From: Paracoccus aerodenitrificans
Lineage (GTDB): Bacteria; Pseudomonadota; Alphaproteobacteria; Rhodobacterales; Rhodobacteraceae
Direction of reading: 5' to 3'
NCBI RefSeq assembly: GCF_027913215.1
Contig: NZ_CP115784.1
Span: 1,550,001 to 1,614,000, forward strand
Length of the DNA: 64,000 nucleotides
Made by a program: the position numbers and the translations under genes. The notes under the pieces were generated by a model. The model was not told the DNA's origin, searched no databases, and worked only from the letters and a program-made list of their open reading frames with translations. Within the stretch, counting starts at the first letter, position 1. Each line of letters begins with the position of its first letter. Of this stretch, positions 8,375-16,815 are shown piece after piece.

Positions 8375-10846
8375 TCAGTAATCGCCGTCACCATCGGCAC
8401 CGCCGTCACCGTCGCTTGGAAATTCGGCAATGGTGCGCTTGTCGGGCGCGGCAACGCTTGCTTGCTCACGCGGCTCTTCGGGTTCGGCAGGTTTCGCCGC
8501 ATCTTCATTGCGGGCATCGGGGCGCAGGGATTCGGGATTGCGCAGCCAGACATCGCGCTGCGCGAAGGGAATCTCGATCCCCTCATCGGCGAAGCGTTTG
8601 GCGATCTGGTGCCGAATCTCGGACGACACGCCTAACCCGCCATTGATATCTGAGAGGATGGCCCGGATCTCGAAATCGAGACTATCCGCGCCGAAGCCCT
8701 GAAACAGCACGGCAGGCGGGGGATCGAACAACACGGTGGGCTGGTCCTCGGCGATCTCCATCAGGATGCGTTCAACCTTGCGCGTATCGGTTCCATAGGC
8801 CACACCGACGGAAATGATAATACGACCGCGCGAATTGCCTCGGGTCCAGTTGGTGACCGACTGGCTTATCAGGTCGCTGTTCGGTACGATCACATCGGTC
8901 TGATCGAACGTCTTGATCCGCGTGGAGCGGACCGAGACGTTCTGAACGACACCCTGCTGACCGCCCGCCTCGACCCAGTCTCCGACGCTGATCGGGCGTT
9001 CGATCAAAAGGATGATGCCGGATACGAAATTCTGCACAATGGTCTGAAGGCCGAAGCCGATCCCGACAGACAGCGCACCGGCCACAAGCGCGATGCTGGA
9101 CAGGTCGATCCCGGCCGAGGTGATCGCGAAGAGCGCCGCAAGAAAAACCCCGACATATCCAAGCCCCGAAACCGTCGCCGCCTGCGCGCCCTTATCAAGT
9201 CTGGTGCGCGGCAGGATGGTGGCGCGGAAAATGCCCTGCATCCATTTGGTCACCATATAGCCCAGGGCGAATACCACCAGGAAAGTGACGATCGCCCCCG
9301 GTGACAGGGTGATCCCTCCGACCGAGAAGCCCTGCCTGATCTGTGTCCATGCCTCGGCCAGATCGGTCAGCGAGGCTCCCCAGATCAGGGCGAAGAACGG
9401 GATGGATATGACGACAAGTGCCAGCCCGATCAGAACCGGTACAAGGGAATCGCGTGCGCCTTCCTTGCTCTTGCTCAGCAGCGAGTAGCTGTCGGCCATG
9501 AAGTCCTGAAGCAGGATCAGAAGACCGATCAGCCCGAGGCTTTTGACCGAGGGCCAGAACAGAGCATTTGCGCCATTCACATATCCCAGCATCGCTGCCA
9601 AAATCGATACCAGCACGACCAGACGCAGAAAACGCCCAACATAGGACAGGATGATCGCGCGATAGGGCGGCGAGTCCGTGCCGTAGAATTTCTTCATCCG
9701 GCGCAGAATATTGGCAAGCTGGAACAGGAAGAACGCCCCGATCACCAGCAGGAAGAAATGGATGACACCTGCGCCCGCATCGCTGACATCGTAAGGGATC
9801 ATCGGCGGCGCATGATCCCGGCGCACGAAGCCCGAAAGCGGCAGCGCGGCATTCGACAGCCAGACATGCAGGCCGAAAACGACGATCAGCCCGGTGCCGT
9901 AAAGACGCGCCATCCGCCGGCTTGTCTGTGGCATGATCAGCGTCGCATAGGCGACCGGCTCGGCGGCGAACAGCGTTCTGATCAGCCAGCGTCCGACAAA
10001 GAACACCAGCCCGGCGAAGGGCCAACCAAGCAGGAACGGCAGAATCCATTCGCCTGCCAGCCCGGTCGAGGCGATGGCGTTTGCAATCAGAAAGATCCCG
10101 ATTGTCGGCACCATGAACTGTGCAAGCGACACGATAAAGGCGATGACCGCCCGCATATCGCCCTCGGCGCGTTCGCCGATCCGCGAGGGCAACCGGTCCA
10201 CAAGATGCCGCCCATAGACAAGCGCAGCAACGCCGAAGAGGAACAGCATGAGACGACCCGGCTCACTGATTCCGCTTGCATTCCGCCAGTTCTCACGCGC
10301 ATCGGTCACGACACCCGAGATAATCGCAAGAATATCCCTGCCCGCCGCCAGCCAGCTTGACGGAAGCAGAGGCGACGGCGTTTCGGCCATCAGCTCCTGA
10401 GCATTCCGCTCACGCTCGATTTCGGCGGCCTGCTGGATGATCGATTCCGCACGGCTGTAAGCCTCGGTTGCGGTAATGCCGGGTGCCTGAAGCTGCGAAA
10501 GCTGTTCGTTCAGTTCCTGACGGCGTTGGGCAACGTCCTCGGACTCTGATTCACCTTCGGCAGGGACCGGGCCCAATGACGCGATCTGATCCCTGACTGT
10601 CTGAATCCGGGAGGCATTCGTGTTCTGCGCCTGCTCGAATTGCTGACGCCACTGTGTTGCATTTTCCCGGATCGATTCCAGCCTGCTGGGGGCGGTCGAC
10701 TCGTCCTCAAGCGCGGTTTCTGCCTGAGAGGCGAAGCTTTCCCAGGACGGATAATCTATCTGATTGGCTTCCTGAGCGGAAAGCTGGGAAACAAGCAGAA
10801 GCAGCGCGACGAAAGCAGCGCGAAATATGTTCAGGATCAGGGTCAT
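8375..10846 (-). CDS. DUF3772-type large mechanosensitive ion channel (MscS family)
   Basis: 823-residue membrane protein expected to release solutes on hypo-osmotic shock. It begins with a signal peptide (cleavage near SAQEA, residue 25), then a periplasmic helical region with coiled-coil character (30-150, DUF3772-like), about ten hydrophobic segments, and a C-terminal MscS pore and beta domain: VAGALSVGIGFGLQTIVQNF, ERPISVGDWVE and TFDQTDVIVPNS. The C-terminal tail is acidic and Gly/Asp-rich. The start overlaps the end of cysK by four bases, so it is translationally coupled to the trgB-cysK operon. Confidence 0.9.
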   Translation of the reverse strand: MTLILNIFRAAFVALLLLVSQLSAQEANQIDYPSWESFASQAETALEDESTAPSRLESIRENATQWRQQFEQAQNTNASRIQTVRDQIASLGPVPAEGESESEDVAQRRQELNEQLSQLQAPGITATEAYSRAESIIQQAAEIERERNAQELMAETPSPLLPSSWLAAGRDILAIISGVVTDARENWRNASGISEPGRLMLFLFGVAALVYGRHLVDRLPSRIGERAEGDMRAVIAFIVSLAQFMVPTIGIFLIANAIASTGLAGEWILPFLLGWPFAGLVFFVGRWLIRTLFAAEPVAYATLIMPQTSRRMARLYGTGLIVVFGLHVWLSNAALPLSGFVRRDHAPPMIPYDVSDAGAGVIHFFLLVIGAFFLFQLANILRRMKKFYGTDSPPYRAIILSYVGRFLRLVVLVSILAAMLGYVNGANALFWPSVKSLGLIGLLILLQDFMADSYSLLSKSKEGARDSLVPVLIGLALVVISIPFFALIWGASLTDLAEAWTQIRQGFSVGGITLSPGAIVTFLVVFALGYMVTKWMQGIFRATILPRTRLDKGAQAATVSGLGYVGVFLAALFAITSAGIDLSSIALVAGALSVGIGFGLQTIVQNFVSGIILLIERPISVGDWVEAGGQQGVVQNVSVRSTRIKTFDQTDVIVPNSDLISQSVTNWTRGNSRGRIIISVGVAYGTDTRKVERILMEIAEDQPTVLFDPPPAVLFQGFGADSLDFEIRAILSDINGGLGVSSEIRHQIAKRFADEGIEIPFAQRDVWLRNPESLRPDARNEDAAKPAEPEEPREQASVAAPDKRTIAEFPSDGDGGADGDGDY

Positions 10847-11874
10847 TCTTCAAAGACTTCAGGAATATCCTGCGGCTCGGCCTCCATCCATTCCGGGACG
10901 GGAAGCCCTTTCTGGCGCAGAAATTCCGGGTTGTAGAGTTTGGTCTGATAGCGATTACCGGAATCGCACAGCACGGTGACGATGGTATTGCCCGGCCCCA
11001 TCTCTTTGGCCATGCGTATCGCACCGGCGATATTGATCCCCGAGGAGCCGCCAAGGACAAGCCCCTCATGCTGAGCAAGGTCGAACAGCACCCCAAGCGC
11101 CTCGGAATCCGGCACGCGATAGCTGTAATCGGGTGTGAACCCTTCCAGATTGGCCGTGATGCGCCCCTGACCGATCCCCTCGGTGATCGAGCTGCCGGGG
11201 CTTTCGAATTCGCCCGTCGTATAGAAGGAATGCAGCGCCGCGCCCTCAGGGTCGGCAAGTCCGATCCGGACCCCCTTCGGCTGCAATGCGCTTGCGACAC
11301 CGGCCAGCGTCCCGCCCGAGCCGACGGCGCAGATGAAGCCGCTCACCTTGCCATCGGTCTGTGCCCAGATCTCTGGCCCGGTGGTTTCCTCATGTGCGCG
11401 GCGATTGGCGACATTGTCGAACTGGTTGGCCCAGATCGCGCCGTTCTTTTCTGTCTGGGCCAAAGCCTTCGCCAGACGCTCGGAATAGCGGACATAGTTG
11501 TTCGGGTTGCGGTAAGGGACGGCGGGAACCTGTACCAGCTCGGCCCCGGCCAGCCGGATCATGTCCTTTTTCTCCTGGCTCTGGGTTTCGGGGATGACGA
11601 TCACCGAACGAAACCCCATCGAGGCACCGACAAGCGCCAGACCGATCCCGGTATTGCCTGCCGTGCCTTCGACAATCGTGCCGCCGGGCTTCAGCGCCCC
11701 GCGCTCTACCGCATCCCTGATGATATAGAGCGCCGCGCGATCCTTGACCGACTGGCCCGGATTCATGAACTCTGCCTTGCCCAGAATCTCGCATCCGGTC
11801 GCTTCCGAGGCGCCACGCAGGCGAATAAGGGGGGTGTCGCCGATTGCGGCGGCAAGATCCGAACGGATGTTCAT
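10843..11874 (-). CDS. cysK: Cysteine synthase A (O-acetylserine sulfhydrylase)
   Basis: PLP enzyme making cysteine from O-acetylserine and sulfide. The 343-residue chain shows GDTPLIRL, NPGQSVKDRAALYI with the PLP lysine near residue 44, the phosphate-adjacent GTAGNTGIGLALVG, the GSGGTLAG loop and a C-terminal GGSSGINIAGA. It sits downstream of a Nudix gene resembling trgB. In Rhodobacter sphaeroides trgAB and cysK are neighbouring tellurite-resistance loci, so the order here looks like a conserved Rhodobacteraceae neighbourhood. The downstream channel gene overlaps by four bases. Confidence 0.93.
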   Translation of the reverse strand: MNIRSDLAAAIGDTPLIRLRGASEATGCEILGKAEFMNPGQSVKDRAALYIIRDAVERGALKPGGTIVEGTAGNTGIGLALVGASMGFRSVIVIPETQSQEKKDMIRLAGAELVQVPAVPYRNPNNYVRYSERLAKALAQTEKNGAIWANQFDNVANRRAHEETTGPEIWAQTDGKVSGFICAVGSGGTLAGVASALQPKGVRIGLADPEGAALHSFYTTGEFESPGSSITEGIGQGRITANLEGFTPDYSYRVPDSEALGVLFDLAQHEGLVLGGSSGINIAGAIRMAKEMGPGNTIVTVLCDSGNRYQTKLYNPEFLRQKGLPVPEWMEAEPQDIPEVFEE

Positions 11875-11964
11875 CTGCTGGCCTTTCCTGTCACGTCCGC
11901 CCCGATCAATATCAGCGTGGCGCTTGGCGGCAAGGCTTCGGGCACGGAAATCAGGCCGTGGCAG

Positions 11965-13038
11965 TCACGATCCTGCCAGTTCAGCCCTGATCCGGTCGGC
12001 ATTCCGGTCCAGCCAGAGCGTCATCAGGATCAGGGGACCGCATTGCAATTGCCCCCCCAACGCCAGCCGGACCAGTTCCTGCCGCGACATGAGATGGGTC
12101 GAGATATCCTCGCCCTCATCGTCCAGCCCGAAACCATGTCCCTCAATCGTGTCAGGCAGATCGGCAATGCCGACGAAAGGATAGAAGAATTCGCTATGCG
12201 CACCGGGCGTCGGATAATAGCCCGGCAGCGCGTGAACCTGGCCGATCTGTAACCCGGCCTCTTCTGCGGCCTCACGCAGCGCCGAGGCCTCGGCTGTTTC
12301 CCCGGCATCGATCCGCCCTGCCACCGGCTCAAGCATCCAGCATTGCGCCTGTCCGCGTGCCAGCGGTCCCATGCGGAACTGGCTGATCAGCAGCACCCGG
12401 TCGCGCACCGGATCATAAGGCAAAAGCAGCGCCGCATCCGCCGAGATGAAAACCTCGCGATCCAGAACCGGCGACCACCGGCCATCATGCAGCCGGTGCC
12501 GCAACGAGATTTCCTCGATCGAGAAATAGCGCCCATAGGCCTCTCGCCGCGAAATTTCCTGCACCCGGTCGCGATCCGGCTTGGGTAGCCATGCGGTCGG
12601 TTCGGGCTCGTCCGCAACCCGCATTCTGACCGAGACGATTTCGGCAATACGGCTGAGCCGGGATGCGATCTGTTCCTCCGGCACATCTTCGGGCCGGGAC
12701 AGAACCTCCCGCGCCACCTGCGCCATCAGCGCGGCATTCCCGTCGGCCCAGTCGGCACCGCCGCCCTGACCGAAGCCCCAGATCTCGGCCCCATCCACAT
12801 TCACAGGAGACAGCCCCATGATTCGAAGATATCGTGTCGCTGCGGCAGTCCGCTTTGCCCGGATTGCCCGGATCGCACCGCTTCCGCCGAGATATCGCGG
12901 CCATTCACCCCCGATTCCCGCCTCTGCGCCGCCGCTCATCGCGCCCGGAACCGTTTCGGCAATGCCGTCCAGCATCAGCGCGTCCAGCATTTCGGGCGTT
13001 GCCAGAGGCCCTGCAAGCATGATTTCCTGATTATTCAC
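11965..13038 (-). CDS. trgB: Nudix hydrolase, TrgB-like (ADP-ribose pyrophosphatase type)
   Basis: 357 residues in two parts. The C-terminal half carries a Nudix box, GRIDAGETAEASALREAAEEAGL pattern (about residues 240-262; Gx5Ex7REUxEExGU is satisfied), with upstream segments typical of ADP-sugar hydrolases. The N-terminal 150 residues contain YLGGSGAIRAI and WGFGQGGGADWADGNAAL and look like a gamma-glutamylcyclotransferase-like domain, as in TrgB proteins. The position just upstream of cysK supports the symbol. The four-base overlap with the upstream gene indicates one operon. Tellurite resistance is known for the Rhodobacter locus; here it is inference. Confidence 0.75.
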   Translation of the reverse strand: MNNQEIMLAGPLATPEMLDALMLDGIAETVPGAMSGGAEAGIGGEWPRYLGGSGAIRAIRAKRTAAATRYLRIMGLSPVNVDGAEIWGFGQGGGADWADGNAALMAQVAREVLSRPEDVPEEQIASRLSRIAEIVSVRMRVADEPEPTAWLPKPDRDRVQEISRREAYGRYFSIEEISLRHRLHDGRWSPVLDREVFISADAALLLPYDPVRDRVLLISQFRMGPLARGQAQCWMLEPVAGRIDAGETAEASALREAAEEAGLQIGQVHALPGYYPTPGAHSEFFYPFVGIADLPDTIEGHGFGLDDEGEDISTHLMSRQELVRLALGGQLQCGPLILMTLWLDRNADRIRAELAGS

Positions 13039-13925
13039 AGCGATGTCCCTTCCAGTCTCTGTGCGGCTGCGCGTCCGCTTTCATCGGCGAGTTGTTCCAG
13101 AACATCCGCCTCGGCCTGCTGCAAAAGGGCCTGCAAAGCCCGCGCGTCCAAAGCCTGCCGTGTATGGGAGATTTTGCCGATCGTGGCGACCCCAAGCGGC
13201 GCGAATGCCGAAAATGCCGTGATTTCGGCCCTCATCTCTTCCTCTGCCGTCAGTTCGGGCAGTTTCAGGATGAGGTCCCCGGCAACATCGTCGAGACTGG
13301 TCGGAAAGCCGAACCCGCCTGCCGCGTCGAAACCGCGTGCGAAAGCAAGCTCGCGATTCATCCGCGCCACGAGTTGCATTGGTACCGGATCAGTATCCGT
13401 GATCAGCTTTCGAACTGCCTCCAGCACCGGAGATTGCGCCACCTCCGCGACCTGAACCCGGCGCAGAGCCGCCTGCAAAGCGTCTGGCCGGGTCAATTCT
13501 GCCCGCGCCGCAAGCTCCAGCCCGAAACCGTCGCCAGCCGAGCTGACCCCGGTTGCACGCAAGACCGGCTCAAACCGCGGATCCGACAGCACCAGAGGCG
13601 TCATCCGCGATTCGAGCGCCCCAAGCAGCAGCCCGGCAACCCGGCTGGGATCATGGATCCGCGACACCACATTGCGCCAGTCAGTGCCGGTTTTGCCGTC
13701 CAGATAGATCACCGCCATCCGGTCGGCGAATTCCGAAGCTTCCGCCGCAATAACCGCCGCCCGGCGTTCACCAAGTCCCGCCGCAAAGACCCGTTCGGCA
13801 AGCTCGGAACCCAGCCCCGGCTGGGGCGCAAGGACGGGCGGCGAAGGCATGAGCTGAGCGGTGACAAATCCCGCCGGCAGCAGGATCATCACAGAGGCAA
13901 GCAGAGCGGCCTGAACATGGCGCAT
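13035..13925 (-). CDS. Secreted DUF2059-type protein, unknown function
   Basis: 296 residues beginning with a signal peptide (MRHVQAALLASVMILLPAGF...TAQ, cleavage near residue 23), so periplasmic. The mature part is helical, rich in Ala/Leu/Arg/Glu, with repeated short helical hairpins; the spacing resembles DUF2059 proteins but the family call is tentative. It is the first gene of the operon with trgB, cysK and the channel, with a four-base overlap to trgB. It starts about 97 bp from the oppositely oriented tRNA-Ser gene. Confidence 0.6.
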   Translation of the reverse strand: MRHVQAALLASVMILLPAGFVTAQLMPSPPVLAPQPGLGSELAERVFAAGLGERRAAVIAAEASEFADRMAVIYLDGKTGTDWRNVVSRIHDPSRVAGLLLGALESRMTPLVLSDPRFEPVLRATGVSSAGDGFGLELAARAELTRPDALQAALRRVQVAEVAQSPVLEAVRKLITDTDPVPMQLVARMNRELAFARGFDAAGGFGFPTSLDDVAGDLILKLPELTAEEEMRAEITAFSAFAPLGVATIGKISHTRQALDARALQALLQQAEADVLEQLADESGRAAAQRLEGTSL

Positions 13926-13969
13926 CGGTGTTCCCTGATATTAACAAGAGCTTTTCACCGAAAACCCCC

Positions 13970-13998
13970 TTGCGCTTCAACCCCCCGCCCGCTACATG
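13970..13998 (+). promoter_or_regulatory. Putative tRNA-Ser promoter
   Basis: TTGCGC (13970-13975) and TACATG (13993-13998) are 17 bases apart, placing the start near 14005, 18 bases before the mature tRNA. The match is moderate. Confidence 0.4.
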
Positions 13999-14022
13999 CG
14001 CCCCCACCACACCGAAAAATGC

Positions 14023-14112
14023 GGAGAAGTGCCGGAGTGGTCGAACGGGGCGGTCTCGAAAACCGTTGAGCCTTCACGGGTTCCGTGGGTTCGAATCCCA
14101 CCTTCTCCGCCA
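14023..14112 (+). tRNA. tRNA-Ser (anticodon CGA), attachment site of the ICE
   Basis: GGAGAAG (14023-14029) pairs with CTTCTCC (14102-14108), with discriminator G and encoded CCA. The anticodon loop CTCGAAA gives CGA. A long variable arm and the T-arm GTGGGTTCGAATCCCAC are present, all as expected for a class II serine tRNA. The minus-strand recombinase gene ends inside it at 14074, so the 3' part is shared by the tRNA and the ICE. Confidence 0.95.
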
Positions 14113-15732
14113 TTTCAGACCGCTTCTGGGCACGCCAATCGCCGCCGATTGCCGCCCTTGGCCCGCAATAAGCGTCTTCAGCAGCTCCGTTTTCGATCCC
14201 ATGATGCGAATTGCATCGTCAGCGACCTCGACGCGCTGTGCCAAAGCGCGCAGGTGATCGCGCCGATAACCGCCCTCGTGGCCGCGAATGCGCTCCCGCG
14301 CGCGGCGCGCAAACCCTGCGATCATTGCGGGACTGAGCGCGCTGTGGCCGGGGCTTTCGAGCAATGCTTGAGCGCGGTCGGCGTCAACCCTGGCCTGATC
14401 GCGGAGAACCTTGAGGCCGGCAATACGCTCCTTGAGCGCCGGGTCGTCCAGATCGGCAACACCCGCCTCGATGGCGTCATAGAGCCGCTTGAGGCGCGAT
14501 TCTGATTCGGCGGCCTGACGCTGCAAAGAGGCGATGTGTTCGCGTCGGCGCTCGGCCTGATCCTCGCGACGGCCGAGGATGCTGCCAAGCAGTTTCTCCA
14601 GTCGGTCGGGATCGAGCAAGCGTTCCTCGATATGGCTGGCCACCATCGTATCGAGCTTGTCCATGGGGATCGCACGGCCCTTGCAGCCAGTCTCGCCCTG
14701 CCGCGCCTTGATCGAGCAGGCATAATAGCGATAGCGGCCGCTCTTGCCGGTGCGGATGGTCATGGCTCCGCCGCAGTTGCCGCAATAGCAGATGCCGGTC
14801 AGCAGGGTCGGCCCGATCACCACGCGGGCGGGCAGTTCGGTCTTGGGGTTGCGAGCCTGCAAAAGAGACTGAACGGCGTCGAAGGTCTCCCGTTCGATGA
14901 TGGCCGGCACGGGGACAATGACGACTTCGCTGGGGGCGCGCGGGTCGTTATGCTTGCTACGCTTTCCCCACTCATGTTCGCCTATATAGGTGCGGCGGGT
15001 CAGGACGCGATGGACCTGACCGATCCCCCAACGCCCGCCGTCGCGGGTAAAGATGCCCTTGGCGTTCAAATGCTTCACGATGGCCTTGACGCCCATCTGG
15101 CCGCTATCGCCCTGACCTTCCAGAGCGAGCCGATAGATCAGGCGGATCGTGCCGGCGTGCAGCGGATCGATTTCCAGCTTCTTCTTGGTCTTGGCCCCAC
15201 GCTGTTCGGCGGCTGCGATCCGGTAGCCGATCGGCGGCAACGCGCCGTTCCAGAAGCCCTGCCGCGCATTCTCCTTCAGGGCGCGCGTGACGTGCTTGCC
15301 GTTTTCCTTGGACTGGTATTCGTCGAACAGGGACATGATCCGCCGCATCATGTCATGGATCGGATCATCCCCCAGCTCCTGCGTGATGGAAATCAGCCGG
15401 ACATCATTCTTGGCGAGCTTGCGATAGTAATATTCCATGTCGAACGCGTCGCGGAAAAAGCGCGAGAAGCTGTGAACCAGCACCACATCGAAGGGCGCGG
15501 GCTTCGACGTGCCCGCCTCGATCATCCGCTGGAACTCCGGGCGGCGGTCGTTGGTCGCCGTGTTGCCCGGCTCCACGAAAATTTCGACAAGCTGATAGCC
15601 GCGCGCCGCGCACCAAGCTTCGCCCTGCTTGCGCTGGTCGGGGATCGACACGTCATGCTCGGCCTGCCGGGCAGTCGAGACACGCAGGTAGAGGGCAGCC
15701 CGCAGGGCGACGTTGGGGGATTGTGCGTTCAT
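14074..15732 (-). CDS. Large serine recombinase (ICE integrase)
   Basis: 552-residue site-specific recombinase. The N-terminal resolvase domain begins RAALYLRVSTARQ with the nucleophile Ser near residue 19 and has the VLVHSFSRFFRD motif. A recombinase domain follows (GYRI...), then a zinc ribbon CYCGNCGG...YYACSIKARQGETGC (about 315-350) and a coiled-coil region (about 390-440). The last residues, RRRWDSNPRNP, are encoded by the antisense strand of tRNA-Ser, so the gene end is created by integration. It starts in a four-base overlap with the winged-helix gene upstream and belongs to the 16466 operon. Confidence 0.93.
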   Translation of the reverse strand: MNAQSPNVALRAALYLRVSTARQAEHDVSIPDQRKQGEAWCAARGYQLVEIFVEPGNTATNDRRPEFQRMIEAGTSKPAPFDVVLVHSFSRFFRDAFDMEYYYRKLAKNDVRLISITQELGDDPIHDMMRRIMSLFDEYQSKENGKHVTRALKENARQGFWNGALPPIGYRIAAAEQRGAKTKKKLEIDPLHAGTIRLIYRLALEGQGDSGQMGVKAIVKHLNAKGIFTRDGGRWGIGQVHRVLTRRTYIGEHEWGKRSKHNDPRAPSEVVIVPVPAIIERETFDAVQSLLQARNPKTELPARVVIGPTLLTGICYCGNCGGAMTIRTGKSGRYRYYACSIKARQGETGCKGRAIPMDKLDTMVASHIEERLLDPDRLEKLLGSILGRREDQAERRREHIASLQRQAAESESRLKRLYDAIEAGVADLDDPALKERIAGLKVLRDQARVDADRAQALLESPGHSALSPAMIAGFARRARERIRGHEGGYRRDHLRALAQRVEVADDAIRIMGSKTELLKTLIAGQGRQSAAIGVPRSGLKWRRRWDSNPRNP

Positions 15733-16115
15733 TTGCGGGTTCCTTTCCTGGGGCGTTCGATCAGGGGCAGCACCAGTTCCACCCGGTCATGAACGACCTT
15801 GGGCACCAGCTTGAGACCCTTGCCCTTCTCCATACGGACAAGGCCGAAGCTCTCCATCTTCTTGAGTGTGCGCGAGACATTCGGTGTCGCGCGGCCAGTG
15901 ATCTGCGCCAGTTCCTCTAGTGAGCCGGGTTCTTGCTCTTGGATGACGCGGAGCAATTCGCGATTGCCCGCAGAGAGAAGCCGGGCGAACGACTCCGTGG
16001 AGGCGAACCAGACGGTCGGTTCGCCGGGCGCAGGTTTTTCCTCGCCTCGCGCGATCCGCATCGTGCGAGCCTTCATTTCCTCGGGGTCGGCGATCCCAAC
16101 TTTCAGCGTCGTCAT
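15729..16115 (-). CDS. Winged-helix regulator (HVO_A0114/MarR-like)
   Basis: 128 residues. The centre, LLRVIQEQEPGSLEELAQIT then TPNVSRTLKKMESFGLVRME, is a winged helix with recognition helix and wing, resembling small MarR-like proteins of the HVO_A0114 type. It precedes the recombinase with a four-base ATGA overlap and follows the 109-residue gene by about 20 bp, so all three are probably one operon. A role in controlling recombinase synthesis or directionality is inference from position. Confidence 0.7.
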   Translation of the reverse strand: MTTLKVGIADPEEMKARTMRIARGEEKPAPGEPTVWFASTESFARLLSAGNRELLRVIQEQEPGSLEELAQITGRATPNVSRTLKKMESFGLVRMEKGKGLKLVPKVVHDRVELVLPLIERPRKGTRK

Positions 16116-16136
16116 GGCATATTCCGATGCTACAAA

Positions 16137-16466
16137 TCAGGGCTTATCCTTATCATCACGAGATAATAATTTCAAGCCTTCTGGTAGATCGAGAGAACCG
16201 AACATCTCGTCGAAAACATCGGCGAACCAACGCTCGAACACCTGAATCTCAGCCTCGGTGATCGGCACTTCGTCGGGCCAGTCATCAATGACGGGCAGCT
16301 TCTCCACGTCGAAGACATGAGCTGGACTGCCGCGCGAGGGGCTAATGCGCGGCGCGGGATCTCGGCCATAGTCATAGAGATCGTCGTGGTAGAGGTCGTC
16401 GGGGAGCGTTCCGGGGGCCGGTTGTCTTGGGCGGCCTCGTTGGGCGCGGCGGCGCTCTGCGCACAT
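16137..16466 (-). CDS. Hypothetical acidic protein, first gene of the recombinase operon
   Basis: 109 residues: a basic, Arg/Pro-rich first 30 residues (MCAERRRAQRGRPRQP) and an acidic remainder with a helix EAEIQVFERWFADVFDEMFG. GGAGGAT lies directly before ATG 16466, so translation is well supported. No family recognised. It is the first gene after the promoter that shares a 41-bp element with the excisionase-like gene, which makes it part of the excision/integration control unit. Confidence 0.65.
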   Translation of the reverse strand: MCAERRRAQRGRPRQPAPGTLPDDLYHDDLYDYGRDPAPRISPSRGSPAHVFDVEKLPVIDDWPDEVPITEAEIQVFERWFADVFDEMFGSLDLPEGLKLLSRDDKDKP

Positions 16467-16597
16467 GGTATCCTCCGTGCTTCGCTAATGGATTCGGGGG
16501 CGGTATGGCCCCGGAATTAGGCGAAGCATGGAGGGGAATCGGCGGTGTGTAGCGTGCCGCATTCGCGCCTATGTGCTGGCGGCACCCCCACAATGGA
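16467..16597 (-). promoter_or_regulatory. Recombinase-operon promoter region with shared 41-bp element (16549-16589)
   Basis: Bases 16549-16589 match 49310-49350 at 38 of 41 positions in the same orientation; weaker similarity continues toward both genes. Distance to the downstream start codon is 83 bp here and 84 bp at the other copy. The element holds an inverted TGCCGC/GCGGCA pair. Conserved sequence, orientation and spacing before two unrelated genes point to a common activator site. Confidence 0.7.
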
Positions 16598-16813
16598 TCA
16601 GGAGGGCTGCCGCCGTGCCTTCGCGAAACCGCGATCCGTGGCGATGAATCGCTCCAGCATCGGCACGATCAGTCTGGCAGGCTCGATGGGCGCGCCGCCA
16701 TCGGCCAACAGAGCGCCATAGTCGATGAGGTCACGATGGAGCTGAGCGGGCAGTTCCACCATCACCTTCACCGGCTTATCGTCGGCCAGCGGGCCGAGTT
16801 TGAGCTTCGCCAT
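16598..16813 (-). CDS. DUF2274 protein
   Basis: 71 residues, MAKLKLGPLADDKPVKVMVE onward, a small basic protein regularly found as the last gene of this type of trb cluster, right after trbI. Ribbon-helix-helix-like features (strand KVMVELPAQLHRDL, then a helix) suggest DNA binding. ATG 16813 has AGGA eight bases upstream; a TTG at 16819 would overlap trbI. Function in transfer unknown. Confidence 0.7.
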   Translation of the reverse strand: MAKLKLGPLADDKPVKVMVELPAQLHRDLIDYGALLADGGAPIEPARLIVPMLERFIATDRGFAKARRQPS

Positions 16814-16815
16814 AG

